Under the pieces are notes generated by a model, which did no database searches, had not been told where the DNA came from, and worked only from the letters and a program-made list of their open reading frames with translations. A program made the position numbers and the translations under genes. A DNA stretch of 64,000 nt from Pseudomonas palleroniana (GTDB taxonomy: Bacteria; Pseudomonadota; Gammaproteobacteria; Pseudomonadales; Pseudomonadaceae). Below, one piece after another: positions 33,542 to 42,397 of this stretch (its first letter is position 1; each line of letters starts with the position of its first letter). The stretch covers positions 1-64,000 of the forward strand of contig NZ_PYWX01000061.1 of NCBI RefSeq assembly GCF_003031675.1, in the 5' to 3' direction.

Positions 33542-34459
33542 ATGTCCCTGACCTTGCGCCAAGTCCGCTACTTCGTGGCCACCGCCGAGATCGGCCAGAT
33601 TTCCCAGGCGGCGATTCACCTGAACATCTCCCAGTCGGCCGTGACCACCGCAATCAAGGAACTGGAGGCCATGCTTGGCGTGCAACTGTTCGTGCGCTCG
33701 GCCCAAGGCATGAACCTGACCGACGCCGGCCGGCATTTTCTCAACCGTGCCTACGTGATTCTGCGCAGTGTCGACGACGCGCTGAACAGCCCCTTGCCCG
33801 ACTACCGCGCCAGCGGTGTGCTGCGCGTAGCCGCCAGCTACACGGTGCTGGGTTATTTCCTGCCCCACCACCTGCAACGCATGGAACATTGGCACCCGGA
33901 CGTCAGCATCGAGGTCTTCGAGCAGGAGCGCCAGGCCATCGAACAGGGCCTGCTCGATGGCCAGTTCGATATGGCCGTGGTGCTCACCGCCAACCTCACC
34001 CATGCCGATATCGTCTCTGAAACCCTGTTCAACTCGGAACGCCGCCTGTGGCTGCCCAGCCATCACCCGCTGTGCGAACGCAGTGCCGTAAGCCTGGCGG
34101 ATGTCGCGCAGGAACCCTACATTCTGCTCACCGTCGACGAGGCCGAACACAGCGCCATGCGCTATTGGGAACAGGCCCGGCAAACGCCCAAGGTGCGGCT
34201 GCGCACCAGTTCGGTGGAGGCGGTGCGCAGCATGGTCGCCAACGGCAGCGGTGTGGCGATCCTGTCAGACCTGGTCCACCGGCCGTGGTCCCTGGAAGGC
34301 AAGCGCATCGAAACCCTGACCGTCACCGATCCGGTCACCCCCATGAGCGTGGGCCTGGCCTGGCACCGCGAGCGTGCCTTCACCCCGCCGATGCAGGCGT
34401 TCCGCGATTACTTCCACGACGCCTTCCTGGCACCGCAGCAATTATCGGCACGTCGTTAA
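33542..34459 (+). CDS. LysR-family regulator of the pxp operon
   Basis: 305 residues. HTH LRQVRYFVATAEIGQISQAA then IHLNISQSAVTTAIKELEAM, about 5-43, then a typical effector domain. The start MSLTLRQ has a GGAG ribosome site six bases upstream. The divergent arrangement with pxpA suggests it senses 5-oxoproline or a related ligand. Its last bases overlap the 3' end of the next, convergent LysR gene. Confidence 0.85.
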   Translation: MSLTLRQVRYFVATAEIGQISQAAIHLNISQSAVTTAIKELEAMLGVQLFVRSAQGMNLTDAGRHFLNRAYVILRSVDDALNSPLPDYRASGVLRVAASYTVLGYFLPHHLQRMEHWHPDVSIEVFEQERQAIEQGLLDGQFDMAVVLTANLTHADIVSETLFNSERRLWLPSHHPLCERSAVSLADVAQEPYILLTVDEAEHSAMRYWEQARQTPKVRLRTSSVEAVRSMVANGSGVAILSDLVHRPWSLEGKRIETLTVTDPVTPMSVGLAWHRERAFTPPMQAFRDYFHDAFLAPQQLSARR

Positions 34460-35352
34460 TACCGGGCTTGCAGGATGGCCGTCAGCCAATCCATGAACAC
34501 CCGCACGCGCAACGGCAGATGACGCTGGCCGGCGTACAGCAAGGACACGTCCAACGGTGGCGCCGGGTAATCCGGCAGCACCGCCACCAGCTCTCCACTG
34601 GCCAATAACTCTTCAATACCGAGGCGCGGCACCTGGATGATGCCGAATCCGCCCAGGCAGGCGGCCTGATACGCATCGGTGCTGTTGACGGTGACGCGCC
34701 CGGCCATCGCCACGCGCTCCACCTTGTGGCCCTGCTGATATTCGAACCCTGCCGAGCGTGCGCCCAAGGGCCTCACGTAATGCACCAATTGATGCTCGGC
34801 CAGGTCAGCCAGGGTCGTGGGCATGCCATAACGTTGCAGGTAGGCGGGGCTGACGCAGTTGACCATCGGCATGCTGCACACGCGGCGTGCGACCACGGTT
34901 TGGTCGGGTTGCGCGCCGACACGCAACACACAATCGAAACCTTCGGCAATCAGGTCGACCTGGCGGTCCGTACTGCTGATTTCCATCTCGATCAGTGGAT
35001 GGCGCTCCAGGAATGCCGGCAGGTGCGGCAAGAGCATGTCCCGCGCCAGCACGTTGGGCAGGTCCACGCGGATACGCCCGGCCAGTTGGGTTTCATCCTG
35101 GCGGAACAAGCCTTCCAGCTCCTCCATATGGGCCAGCAGGTCCTTGCTGCGTTCATACAAGACTCGGCCGTCCTGGGTCGCCTGCACCTTGCGCGTGGTG
35201 CGCTGTAACAAACGTGCGCCGAGCAGTTCCTCCAGTGCCTGCACATGTTCGGAGACGGTGGAGCGCGGCAAGCCGAGGCTGTCGCCGGCCTGAGTGAAAC
35301 TCGACAGTTCAGTCACGCGCACGAAGGTGCGCAGCAGCTCAAGTTTGTTCAT
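34456..35352 (-). CDS. LysR-family regulator, divergent from an SDR
   Basis: 298 residues. HTH LELLRTFVRVTELSSFTQAG then DSLGLPRSTVSEHVQALEEL, about 4-43. RRTTRKVQATQDGRVLYERS-like wing and the RVGAQPDQTVVARRVCSMPM effector segment are of the DsdC/PtxR-type subgroup that often governs an adjacent oxidoreductase. It is divergent (106-base gap) from the SDR gene. Confidence 0.85.
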   Translation of the reverse strand: MNKLELLRTFVRVTELSSFTQAGDSLGLPRSTVSEHVQALEELLGARLLQRTTRKVQATQDGRVLYERSKDLLAHMEELEGLFRQDETQLAGRIRVDLPNVLARDMLLPHLPAFLERHPLIEMEISSTDRQVDLIAEGFDCVLRVGAQPDQTVVARRVCSMPMVNCVSPAYLQRYGMPTTLADLAEHQLVHYVRPLGARSAGFEYQQGHKVERVAMAGRVTVNSTDAYQAACLGGFGIIQVPRLGIEELLASGELVAVLPDYPAPPLDVSLLYAGQRHLPLRVRVFMDWLTAILQARY

Positions 35353-35458
35353 GGGATTGTTCGCCTTATCCGGCCAGTGATTCCGGTATAGCGCTGTTTA
35401 TCACGTTATGACCGGACAAATACACTTGCTGTCACCGATCACCTGAGAGGACATCACC

Positions 35459-36217
35459 ATGCCCCGTAAAATCGCACTGATTACCGGCGCCAGCCGCGGC
35501 CTGGGCAAAAGCGCCGCGCTGCACCTGGCCGCACAAGGCATCGACATCATCGGCACCTACCATAGCGCCACCGCCGAAGCCCAAGCGGTGGTCGAGCAGG
35601 TTCAAGCCTTGGGCGGCCGTGCCGCCATGCTGCAACTGGATGTCAGCCGCAGCGACAGGTTCGAGGGCTTCGTCGGCGAAATCACCACTGTGCTCAAAGA
35701 TGTTTTCGCACAGGATCACTTCGATTTTCTGATCAACAACGCCGGCATCGGCGCCCACGCCAGTTTTGCCGAGACCACCGAGGCACAGTTCGATCAGTTG
35801 GTGGCAATCCAATTCAAGGGGCCGTTTTTCCTGACCCAGAAACTGCTGCCGCTGATCCGCGATGGTGGCCGTATCATCAATATCTCCAGCGGCCTGGCGC
35901 GGTTCAGCCTGCCGGGGTATGCGGCGTATGCTGCCATGAAAGGCGCGATGGAAGTCCTCACCCGCTATCAAGCCAAGGAATTGGGCGGGCGTGGCATCAG
36001 CGTGAATGTCCTGGCGCCCGGCGCCATCGAAACCGATTTCGGCGGTGGCGCCGTGCGCGACAATCAGGCGCTGAATGCGATGGTCGCCCAAAACACGGCC
36101 CTGGGCCGCGCCGGCCTGCCGGACGATATCGGCGGGGCCATTGCCAGCTTGCTGGCCGATGGCAGCCACTGGATCACCGGCCAACGTATCGAAGCCTCGG
36201 GCGGCATGTTTCTGTAA
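35459..36217 (+). CDS. Short-chain dehydrogenase/reductase
   Basis: 252 residues, classical SDR. Nucleotide-binding TGASRGLGKS at 8-17, structural NNAG (INNAGIGAHASF), the active-site Ser in IINISSGLARF and YAAMK (YGAYAAMKGAME-type block reading GYAAYAAMKGAMEVL), then LAPGAIETDFGGG. It reduces an unknown carbonyl compound, probably with NADPH. An AGAGGA ribosome site precedes the ATG. It is probably under the divergent LysR gene. Confidence 0.9.
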   Translation: MPRKIALITGASRGLGKSAALHLAAQGIDIIGTYHSATAEAQAVVEQVQALGGRAAMLQLDVSRSDRFEGFVGEITTVLKDVFAQDHFDFLINNAGIGAHASFAETTEAQFDQLVAIQFKGPFFLTQKLLPLIRDGGRIINISSGLARFSLPGYAAYAAMKGAMEVLTRYQAKELGGRGISVNVLAPGAIETDFGGGAVRDNQALNAMVAQNTALGRAGLPDDIGGAIASLLADGSHWITGQRIEASGGMFL

Positions 36218-36220
36218 GGT

Positions 36221-37072
36221 TCAAACGCCGCTGCGTTGCACCCACTCGCCAAGCACCGTGCCCAGTTCGACCGTGCCTTGGCGAGGGGTGCCTTCGAATT
36301 CGATCCAGCCTTCGTTAAAGCCGTTGATCATCTGAATCCGCGGTAGCGGGTTGCGCATGCCTTGGCCGCTGAACAGTGCATGCCATGTCGCCTCGGGAAC
36401 CGCTTCTACGTCGACCGGTTTGCCGAGCACGCGGGCGAATTCGGCGGCCAGTTGGTACGGGGTGATGCGCTGCGGGCCTTCCAGTTCCACGATACGCGGG
36501 CTGGGTGCCAGCAGCAGTTCAGCCGCCACGCGTCCGACATCCGCCGTGGCAACCATCGGCACCGGTTTGTCCAAAGGTTGCAGGAAACTTGAGATCCGCC
36601 CTGCCACCGCCGCCTCGACATCCCACGATGCATTTTCCATGAACCAACCGGGGCGCAAAAACGTCACCGGCAACTCCAGGCTGCCCACCGCTTCCTCCAG
36701 CAGGTGCAGTTGGTTGAGCAGGTTCGGTTGCGTGGCCTGGGCGCCGATGGTGGACAGGCATACCACCTTGCCAGGGCGTGCGCACGCCAGGGCCTGACGG
36801 ATGTTTTCCACCACCCGGCGGGTTTCCGGAAAGCCCGGCGATGGGTCGAAATTCGACGGCAGCATGATGAACACGCCCGTCACCCCGGCGAAGGCTTGCG
36901 CCATGGCTTGCGGGTCATCCACCTCCGCCACGGCCACCTCACAGCCGCGCGCGGCCCAACTGACGCCCTTGTCGGCGCTGCGCACTACGGCGCGTACCGG
37001 CTGCCCAGCGGCGAGCAGTGTGCGGGCAACGGCTCCGCCGACTTTTCCAGTGATACCTGTGACTGCATACAT
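36221..37072 (-). CDS. NAD(P)H-binding NmrA-like protein
   Basis: 283 residues. MYAVTGITGKVGGAVARTLL is the Rossmann glycine motif (GxTGxxG); the rest follows the NmrA/QOR2-like atypical SDR fold, with no YxxxK catalytic pair. FLRPGWFMENASWDVEAAVA is typical of the group. It probably acts as a redox sensor or quinone reductase. The ATG at 37072 was chosen (glycine motif starts at residue 5). Divergent from a LysR gene; convergent with the SDR. Confidence 0.85.
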   Translation of the reverse strand: MYAVTGITGKVGGAVARTLLAAGQPVRAVVRSADKGVSWAARGCEVAVAEVDDPQAMAQAFAGVTGVFIMLPSNFDPSPGFPETRRVVENIRQALACARPGKVVCLSTIGAQATQPNLLNQLHLLEEAVGSLELPVTFLRPGWFMENASWDVEAAVAGRISSFLQPLDKPVPMVATADVGRVAAELLLAPSPRIVELEGPQRITPYQLAAEFARVLGKPVDVEAVPEATWHALFSGQGMRNPLPRIQMINGFNEGWIEFEGTPRQGTVELGTVLGEWVQRSGV

Positions 37073-37184
37073 CAGTGTTCTCCCCTGCAAAGGCGACTCG
37101 TGTCGCGATGGGGAAATTATCCTGCGCAACCGTAGGATTCTTCGATAGCATCAGTGTCATTGCATACCTGACGGAAAATCATCA

Positions 37185-38090
37185 ATGAGCTTTGATCCGA
37201 GCCTGGCCGGTGGCATGGGCGTGTTGGCGGCGGTGGTCGACAGCGGCAGCTTCGCACGCGCTGCCGACAGCCTGGACATGACGGCCTCCGGTGTCAGCCG
37301 GGCGATTTCGCGCTTGGAGAAACGCCTGGGTATTCGCCTGTTCGACCGCACGACACGGTCGGTGCAATTGACCGATGAAGGGCGACGTTTCTATCAACAC
37401 ATCGCGCCTCTGCTGGCGGGCCTGGAAGAGGCGGCCAGTTCGGCGGCCGACAGCGCCCTGACCGTGCGCGGGCGCCTGCGGGTCAATATCGACCCGTATT
37501 TTTCGCGGCTGGTGCTGGGCCCGGTGCTGGGTGACTTCATGCGCCGCTACCCGCAATTGCAGTTGGACCTGCACACCCGCGACCAACTCGGCGACCTGGT
37601 GGCCGACGGTTTCGACCTGGCGGTTCGCTTCGGCATCCCGCAATCCTCCTCGCTGATCGCCCGTCAGTTGATGGAGGTGCGGGTGCTCACCGTCGCCGCC
37701 CCCGCTTACCTTGAACAGTACGGCCGACCTGCAGTGCCTCAGGATCTGGAACACGGCCATATGTGCCTGGATTTTCGCGACTCACAAACCGGTCGCCCAT
37801 TTGCCTGGGAATTCCACCGCCCCGGCGAGCGACTGACCGTGCGTACCGATGGTCGCCTGGTGGTCAACGATGCCAGCACGTTATACAGCGTGTGCGAGCA
37901 CGGCCACGCGGTGGCCCAGATGCTCGACCTGGGCCTGGCCCCGGCGCTCAAGGCCGGCAGTCTGGTGGAGCTGTTTCCCGACTGGCCAGACGAGCGTTTT
38001 CCGCTGTACGCCTACTATCCGTCGCGGCATTTGCCCGCCGCCAAGGTGCGGGCATTCCTGGACTTTGTCGGCTCGCTTACCTGTCTGTAG
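37185..38090 (+). CDS. LysR-family regulator, divergent from the NmrA-like gene
   Basis: 301 residues. HTH MGVLAAVVDSGSFARAADSL then DMTASGVSRAISRLEKRLGI, about 8-46. The wing RTTRSVQLTDEGRRFYQHIA and effector stretch ADGFDLAVRFGIPQSSSLIA are of the LTTR group that often controls neighbouring reductases. A 112-base gap separates it from the divergent NmrA-like gene, its likely target. Confidence 0.85.
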   Translation: MSFDPSLAGGMGVLAAVVDSGSFARAADSLDMTASGVSRAISRLEKRLGIRLFDRTTRSVQLTDEGRRFYQHIAPLLAGLEEAASSAADSALTVRGRLRVNIDPYFSRLVLGPVLGDFMRRYPQLQLDLHTRDQLGDLVADGFDLAVRFGIPQSSSLIARQLMEVRVLTVAAPAYLEQYGRPAVPQDLEHGHMCLDFRDSQTGRPFAWEFHRPGERLTVRTDGRLVVNDASTLYSVCEHGHAVAQMLDLGLAPALKAGSLVELFPDWPDERFPLYAYYPSRHLPAAKVRAFLDFVGSLTCL

Positions 38091-38103
38091 GCGCTCGCTT
38101 GTT

Positions 38104-38195
38104 GTGGCGAGCAAGCTTGCTTGCGCTGGGGTGCGAAGCGCCCCTGAAAGCGGGCGCCAGCTGCGCTGTCGTACGGGAGCAAGCTCCCTCGCCAC
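38104..38195. repeat. REPIN after the LysR gene
   Basis: GTGGCGAGCAAGCTTGCTTG at 38104 is paired, imperfectly, with GGGAGCAAGCTCCCTCGCCAC ending at 38195; GGGGTGCGAAGCGCCCC forms an inner hairpin. It fills the gap between the convergent LysR and PACE genes. Confidence 0.75.
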
Positions 38196-38201
38196 AGCAT
38201 G

Positions 38202-38645
38202 CTAGCTCCTACATGGGATAGCGTTTTTGTTGCGGATTTTTTCCCGAATGACGTCATACCCCCAGTGATACACATAGGTGTACGGCAGGAAGAACAGCAG
38301 TACGCCGATGTCGAGCATGAACGCCTGCATCAGGCTGATATTCAGCCATACCGCGATCAACGGCACCGCGACGATAATCAACCCGCCCTCAAACAACAGC
38401 GCGTGCAACACCCGCGTCCATGCGCCGCCGGCCAATTGCAGGCGAACCTTCAGGCGGTCGAACAGGCTGTTGAAGATGATGTTCCAGGTCAGCGCCAACA
38501 GGCTCAGCCCGAGGGTCACCGCGCCCATTTCCAGGGCCGGCCGGCCGGTGATCCACACCAGCAGCGGTGTGCAGATCAACAAGGCCAGGCCCTCAAAACC
38601 CAGGGCTTGACCGATACGTTCAGTAATCGACTTGGTAGGGTGCAT
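38202..38645 (-). CDS. PACE-family efflux transporter
   Basis: 147 residues with four membrane helices in two tandem BTP halves. Hallmarks are SITERIGQALGFEGLALLIC, the LTWNIIFNSLFDRLK motif, RVLHALLFEGGLIIVAVPLI and the LPYTYVYHWGYDVIRE C-terminus. PACE proteins (AceI type) export chlorhexidine or short diamines. The start MHPTKS has a GGAG site. It is divergent from a LysR gene, as aceI is from aceR. Confidence 0.9.
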   Translation of the reverse strand: MHPTKSITERIGQALGFEGLALLICTPLLVWITGRPALEMGAVTLGLSLLALTWNIIFNSLFDRLKVRLQLAGGAWTRVLHALLFEGGLIIVAVPLIAVWLNISLMQAFMLDIGVLLFFLPYTYVYHWGYDVIREKIRNKNAIPCRS

Positions 38646-38734
38646 AACCTGCGCTCCGTAAATGACGACGGTTGCGATAATCCCGCATCGAACCGATACT
38701 TCATAACCAATAACCATCGATAAAGGCGATAGTC

Positions 38735-39589
38735 ATGGCCTCCAATGAAGTGCTGCAGGCGTTTGTGCAAGCGGCCACCCAAGGCTCGTTCTCCGCTGCG
38801 GCGCGCAAGCTGGGCAAGAGCCAGTCCACCGTCAGCGCGGCGGTCGCCAGTCTTGAGATTGATCTGGATGTGGTGCTGTTCGATCGCAGTAGCCGCAAGC
38901 CGACGCTCACGCCTGCCGGCCATGTGCTGCTGCAACGGGCCGAGCAGGTGCTGGAGGCCAGCAGTCGCCTGGAAATGGCCGCCAATCAACTGGCCCAGGG
39001 GTTGGAGCCCAAGCTGAGTATCGCCATGTCCGATACCTACCAGTCCGACCGTTTCGAGGTCGCCCTCAGCGCGTTTGAACAGCGCTACCCGGACCTTGAG
39101 CTGGAATGCCTGATCGCCGAATGCGAAGACCTGATCGCCTTGGTGCAAAGCGGCCGGGCCCAGATAGCGTTTATTGAGCACCAGGAGGTGTATCCGCCGG
39201 ACCTGACCCGTGCGCCCGTGGAAGAGAGCACGGAAATTGCCCTTTTCGTGTCACCGAAACATCCACTGGCCGGGCTCGACACGCTGACCGCGCACGCCCT
39301 GCAACAACACCGCGAATTGCGCCTGGCAAGCATCATCAACCCGAATGAAACCCGTGCCAACGGCCGCGTCTGGTCGGCTCCCAGTTACCTGATGCTATTG
39401 GAGATGGCTCAATTGGGCTTCGGCTGGGCACCGATTCCGCGCTGGCTGGTGGAGCGCTTTGGCGGCGGGCAATTAGTCGAGCTCAAGGCCCGCGGCTGGC
39501 CGCGTTCGGTGGCGGTGGATGCGCTATGGTCACGCCACCACCCGCCGGGCCCTGCCGGGAGTTGGTTGTTGGCCAAGATGTTGGAATGA
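38735..39589 (+). CDS. LysR-family regulator of the PACE transporter
   Basis: 284 residues. HTH LQAFVQAATQGSFSAAARKL then GKSQSTVSAAVASLEIDLDV, about 7-45, then an effector domain with few specific clues. The 89-base gap to the divergent PACE gene carries repeated ATCGAT/ATCGAA-like stretches (38675-38730) that may be its binding sites. By analogy with AceR it probably activates the pump. Confidence 0.83.
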   Translation: MASNEVLQAFVQAATQGSFSAAARKLGKSQSTVSAAVASLEIDLDVVLFDRSSRKPTLTPAGHVLLQRAEQVLEASSRLEMAANQLAQGLEPKLSIAMSDTYQSDRFEVALSAFEQRYPDLELECLIAECEDLIALVQSGRAQIAFIEHQEVYPPDLTRAPVEESTEIALFVSPKHPLAGLDTLTAHALQQHRELRLASIINPNETRANGRVWSAPSYLMLLEMAQLGFGWAPIPRWLVERFGGGQLVELKARGWPRSVAVDALWSRHHPPGPAGSWLLAKMLE

Positions 39590-39606
39590 TATTTCCCACC
39601 CAATAA

Positions 39607-39702
39607 AAATGTGGGAGGGGGCTTGCTCCCGATAGCGGTGGGTCAGTCACCCAATACTGTGACTGACACCCTGCTATCGGGAGCAAGCCCCCTCCCACAT
39701 TT
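39607..39702. repeat. REPIN between convergent LysR and sigma genes
   Basis: AAATGTGGGAGGGGGCTTGC at 39607 is complemented by GCAAGCCCCCTCCCACATTT ending at 39702; GATAGCGGTG / CACCCTGCTATC and GTCAGTCAC / GTGACTGAC extend the fold inward. A complete REP doublet. Confidence 0.85.
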
Positions 39703-39707
39703 GATCT

Positions 39708-40931
39708 TTATCGCGCAAGGGATTCGAGGTTGGCCAGGCGGTTTTCGAGGAAGCGTTTCTCGGGGATTTGCTGGGTCAGTGACAGGGCTGTTTCATAAGC
39801 CGAACGTGCTTCTTCCACCCGCCCCAACTGTCGGTAAAACTCCCCCCGCGCCGAATGCGCCAAGTGGTAATCCAGCAGCTCTCCATGCGCCAGAATCGTC
39901 TCGACCTGCTGTAACCCCGCCCACGGCCCCTCGCACATCGCCACCGCTACGGCGCGGTTCAACTCGAACACCGGCGACGGCACTTGCCGAAGCAATACAT
40001 CGTAAAGCCCGACAATCTGCAACCAGTCGGTGTCCTCGGCGCTGGCCGCCTCGGCGTGCACCGCGGCAATCGCCGCTTGCAGGCAGTATGGCCCGAAACG
40101 CCCCGTGGTCAGTGCCTGTTCCACCAGCGCGCAGCCTTCAGCGATCAAGGAGGCGTCCCACAAACCGCGGTCCTGCTCCTGCAACAACACCAACTCACCC
40201 GCGGCCGAGGTGCGCGCCGCTCGGCGGGATTCATGCAACAGCATCAACGCCAGCAAGCCCATGACTTCCGGCTCCGGCAGCAACTGCGCGAGCAGGCGCG
40301 CCAGACGGATGGCTTCGCGGGTCAGCTCTTCGCGGGTGAGCTCGGCGCCCATGGACGCCGAATAGCCCTCGTTGAACACCAGATAAATCACCTGCAATAC
40401 GCTGTCCAGACGTTCGGGCAACTCCGCCAAAGACGGCACCTGATAGGGGATTTTCGCTTCACGAATCTTGCCCTTGGCGCGCACGATGCGCTGGGCGATG
40501 GCAGTGGGCGAAGCCAGAAAAGCGCGGGCAATTTCCTCGGTGGTGAGGTCGCAGATCTCACGCAACGTCAGCGCCGCCTGGGCATCGGCCGCCAACGCCG
40601 GGTGACAGCAGGTGAAGATCAGGCGCAGGCGGTCGTCTTCCACGTCTTCCTCATTCCAGTCAACCGCTTCCAGCGCGTCAGCCTGCTCCTGCAGTAAGGG
40701 GGTAAACCGGGCCTGGCGGCGCAGGCGGTCGATGGCTTTGAAGCGGCCGGTGGACACCAGCCAGGCACGCGGATTGTCCGGCACACCGTCTTGTGGCCAA
40801 CGCTGCACCGCGACAAAAAACGCTTCGTGCAGGGCCTCTTCGGCGAGGTCGAAATCACCGAGCAAGCGAATCAGCGTCGCGAGTACGCGCCGTGATTCGC
40901 TGCGGTAGATCGCCTCGATCGGCAGCGTCAA
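39708..40931 (-). CDS. ECF sigma factor of the ECF42 group, with C-terminal DUF6596/TPR extension
   Basis: 407 residues, twice the size of a normal ECF sigma. Region 2 is at about 8-75 (LIRLLGDFDLAEEALHEAFF, DNPRAWLVSTGRFKAIDRLR), region 4 at about 110-165 (LTLREICDLTTEEIARAFLA, AQRIVRAKGKIREAKIPYQV). The remaining 240 residues are a helical repeat (LDSVLQVIYLVFNEGYSAS ... LAHSARGEFYRQLGRVEEAR). ECF42 sigmas have no anti-sigma and are tied to DGPF/YCII proteins, one of which is encoded two genes upstream. The start is TTG overlapping the preceding stop (TTGA), so translation is coupled. Confidence 0.88.
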   Translation of the reverse strand: MTLPIEAIYRSESRRVLATLIRLLGDFDLAEEALHEAFFVAVQRWPQDGVPDNPRAWLVSTGRFKAIDRLRRQARFTPLLQEQADALEAVDWNEEDVEDDRLRLIFTCCHPALAADAQAALTLREICDLTTEEIARAFLASPTAIAQRIVRAKGKIREAKIPYQVPSLAELPERLDSVLQVIYLVFNEGYSASMGAELTREELTREAIRLARLLAQLLPEPEVMGLLALMLLHESRRAARTSAAGELVLLQEQDRGLWDASLIAEGCALVEQALTTGRFGPYCLQAAIAAVHAEAASAEDTDWLQIVGLYDVLLRQVPSPVFELNRAVAVAMCEGPWAGLQQVETILAHGELLDYHLAHSARGEFYRQLGRVEEARSAYETALSLTQQIPEKRFLENRLANLESLAR

Positions 40932-41401
40932 TCGGTCATGCCCTGGGTCACCAGCGTCACCAGGCGGTCCAGGCTCTGGCCCCAGCCATCATGAAACCCC
41001 ATGGCCTCGTGGGCCTGCTTGTCTTCAGCATTCCAGTGCATGGCGCGCGCGGTGTAGCGGGTTTTACCGTCGAGTTCTTCGAACGTGACCTCAGCGGTCA
41101 TGAACGGCTTGCCTGAGGGAATCCAGCCAGGCATGAAGGCATCGGTAAACACCAGCCGGTTGGGCGCATCGATTTCCAGGAAAACGCCCTGGGTTGGATA
41201 CTCGCTGCCATCCGGGGCACGCATGAGGGTGCGAAACAGGCCACCGACCCACAGGTTCATTTCGCACTCGGGGGTGGTCATGCCGTGCGGTCCCCACCAT
41301 TGTTGCAACAATTCAGGCGTGGTCCAGGCGCGGAAGACACGACTGCGCGGGGCGTCGATCACGCGGCTGATGGACAGTTCGAAGGGAGCTTGGGTACTCA
41401 T
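40928..41401 (-). CDS. SRPBCC (AHSA1-like) protein
   Basis: 157 residues: FELSISRVIDAPRSRVFRAW, TTPELLQQWWGPHGMTTPEC and WSQSLDRL-like C-terminal helix (DGWGQSLDRLVTLV) of the AHSA1/START-like fold, a hydrophobic-ligand cavity. The ATG at 41401 has a GAGG site; the TTG two codons earlier does not. It lies in the ECF42 operon between the YCII gene and the sigma gene. Ligand unknown. Confidence 0.87.
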   Translation of the reverse strand: MSTQAPFELSISRVIDAPRSRVFRAWTTPELLQQWWGPHGMTTPECEMNLWVGGLFRTLMRAPDGSEYPTQGVFLEIDAPNRLVFTDAFMPGWIPSGKPFMTAEVTFEELDGKTRYTARAMHWNAEDKQAHEAMGFHDGWGQSLDRLVTLVTQGMTD

Positions 41402-41435
41402 CGCCAATCCTCTTGGGTTCTTATGATTATGCTGG

Positions 41436-41780
41436 TCAGAGTTTCAATTCACGCACGGGACGCACTTCCACACTGCCGACCCGCGCCGCCGGAATACCGC
41501 CGGCCACCTGGATTGCGTCGTTCAGGTCCCTGGCGTCGATCAGGTAGAACCCGGCCAACTGCTCCTTGGTTTCAGCAAACGGCCCATCGGTGATCGACAA
41601 CTTGCCATTGCGCATGCGCACGGTAGTGGCGGTGGTCACCGACTCCAGCGGCTCGGCGGCAAGCATGCGGCCGCTGGCCTGCACGGACTGCGCGTAGGCG
41701 AAACACTCCGGGTCCTGGGGGCTGTCCGGCGAGCTGTGCAACACCTGTTCGTTGCTGTAGATCAGGCAGAGGTATTTCAT
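41436..41780 (-). CDS. YCII/DGPF-domain protein of the ECF42 operon
   Basis: 114 residues. MKYLCLIYSNEQVL opens the fold, and the hallmark TDGPFAETKEQLAGFYLIDA contains the DGPF motif. It is the characteristic target gene of ECF42 sigmas; its biochemical role is not established. The ATG at 41780 has a GGAG site seven bases upstream. Preceded by a SnoaL-like gene, followed by SRPBCC and sigma. Confidence 0.9.
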   Translation of the reverse strand: MKYLCLIYSNEQVLHSSPDSPQDPECFAYAQSVQASGRMLAAEPLESVTTATTVRMRNGKLSITDGPFAETKEQLAGFYLIDARDLNDAIQVAGGIPAARVGSVEVRPVRELKL

Positions 41781-41818
41781 GTGTGTCTCCATTTGCGGAC
41801 TCATGACTATAGTTCGGC

Positions 41819-42238
41819 TCAAGGTTTCAGCTCGAACAAGGCGACGCCGCTTTGCATATCGAAGGGCGCCGACCAATGCTCATGCACCACCTTCCATTGG
41901 CCATCGAGGCGCTGGTAACCGGCCGTCACCCGCATCCAGCACGCCTTCACCACGCCATCCGGCCCGGCACCGCCGCAATGCGCCAACCAATGGGCAAAGG
42001 CGCTATCCGCGGCTTCTACAATGCGCAGTTCATGAAACTCGAAAATACCCGGGCCGGGGCAGTGCTCCATGCACGCTTCCCAGTGGGCGCGATAGGCGGC
42101 CTTGCCCTTGAATTGCAACGCGACAACGGCGTCGAACGAGACGATATCGTCGGCGTAAAAGCTGACAATTTTATCGATATCCCGGGCAAGCACAGCTTGC
42201 TTCCATTGATCGATCAGAGCGTGGATGGCAGTGCTCAT
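41819..42238 (-). CDS. SnoaL/NTF2-like protein, first gene of the ECF42 operon
   Basis: 139 residues: MSTAIHALIDQWKQAVLARD, IVSFYADDIVSFDAVVALQF, GRWRVVHEHWS-type end (GQWKVVHEHWSAPFDM) of the SnoaL-like fold in the ketosteroid-isomerase superfamily. An AGGAG site precedes the ATG. A promoter with the ECF42 consensus lies 52 bases upstream, so this is probably the leading gene of a sigma-autoregulated four-gene operon. Confidence 0.87.
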   Translation of the reverse strand: MSTAIHALIDQWKQAVLARDIDKIVSFYADDIVSFDAVVALQFKGKAAYRAHWEACMEHCPGPGIFEFHELRIVEAADSAFAHWLAHCGGAGPDGVVKACWMRVTAGYQRLDGQWKVVHEHWSAPFDMQSGVALFELKP

Positions 42239-42290
42239 AGTGATACTCCTGTTTTGTGGGGAGAGGGGTAAACATCACGAAGGACACCCT

Positions 42291-42319
42291 TAGTCGAATC
42301 AGCCCTGGCTCAATCGACA
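42291..42319 (-). promoter_or_regulatory. Candidate ECF42-dependent promoter
   Basis: On the minus strand TGTCGA (42319-42314) is followed after 17 bases by CGACTA (42296-42291). This fits the ECF42 pattern I recall from the Streptomyces venezuelae work (TGTCGA at -35 and CGA/TC at -10). It sits 52 bases before the SnoaL gene, consistent with autoregulation of the sigma operon. Confidence 0.65.
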
Positions 42320-42397
42320 GCCCGCTGAAAAATAATTTAGCCGCCTGCAAACCCGTTAGAATTCGCGCCTCTCTGTAGTCTTTGGGATGCACCGCCA

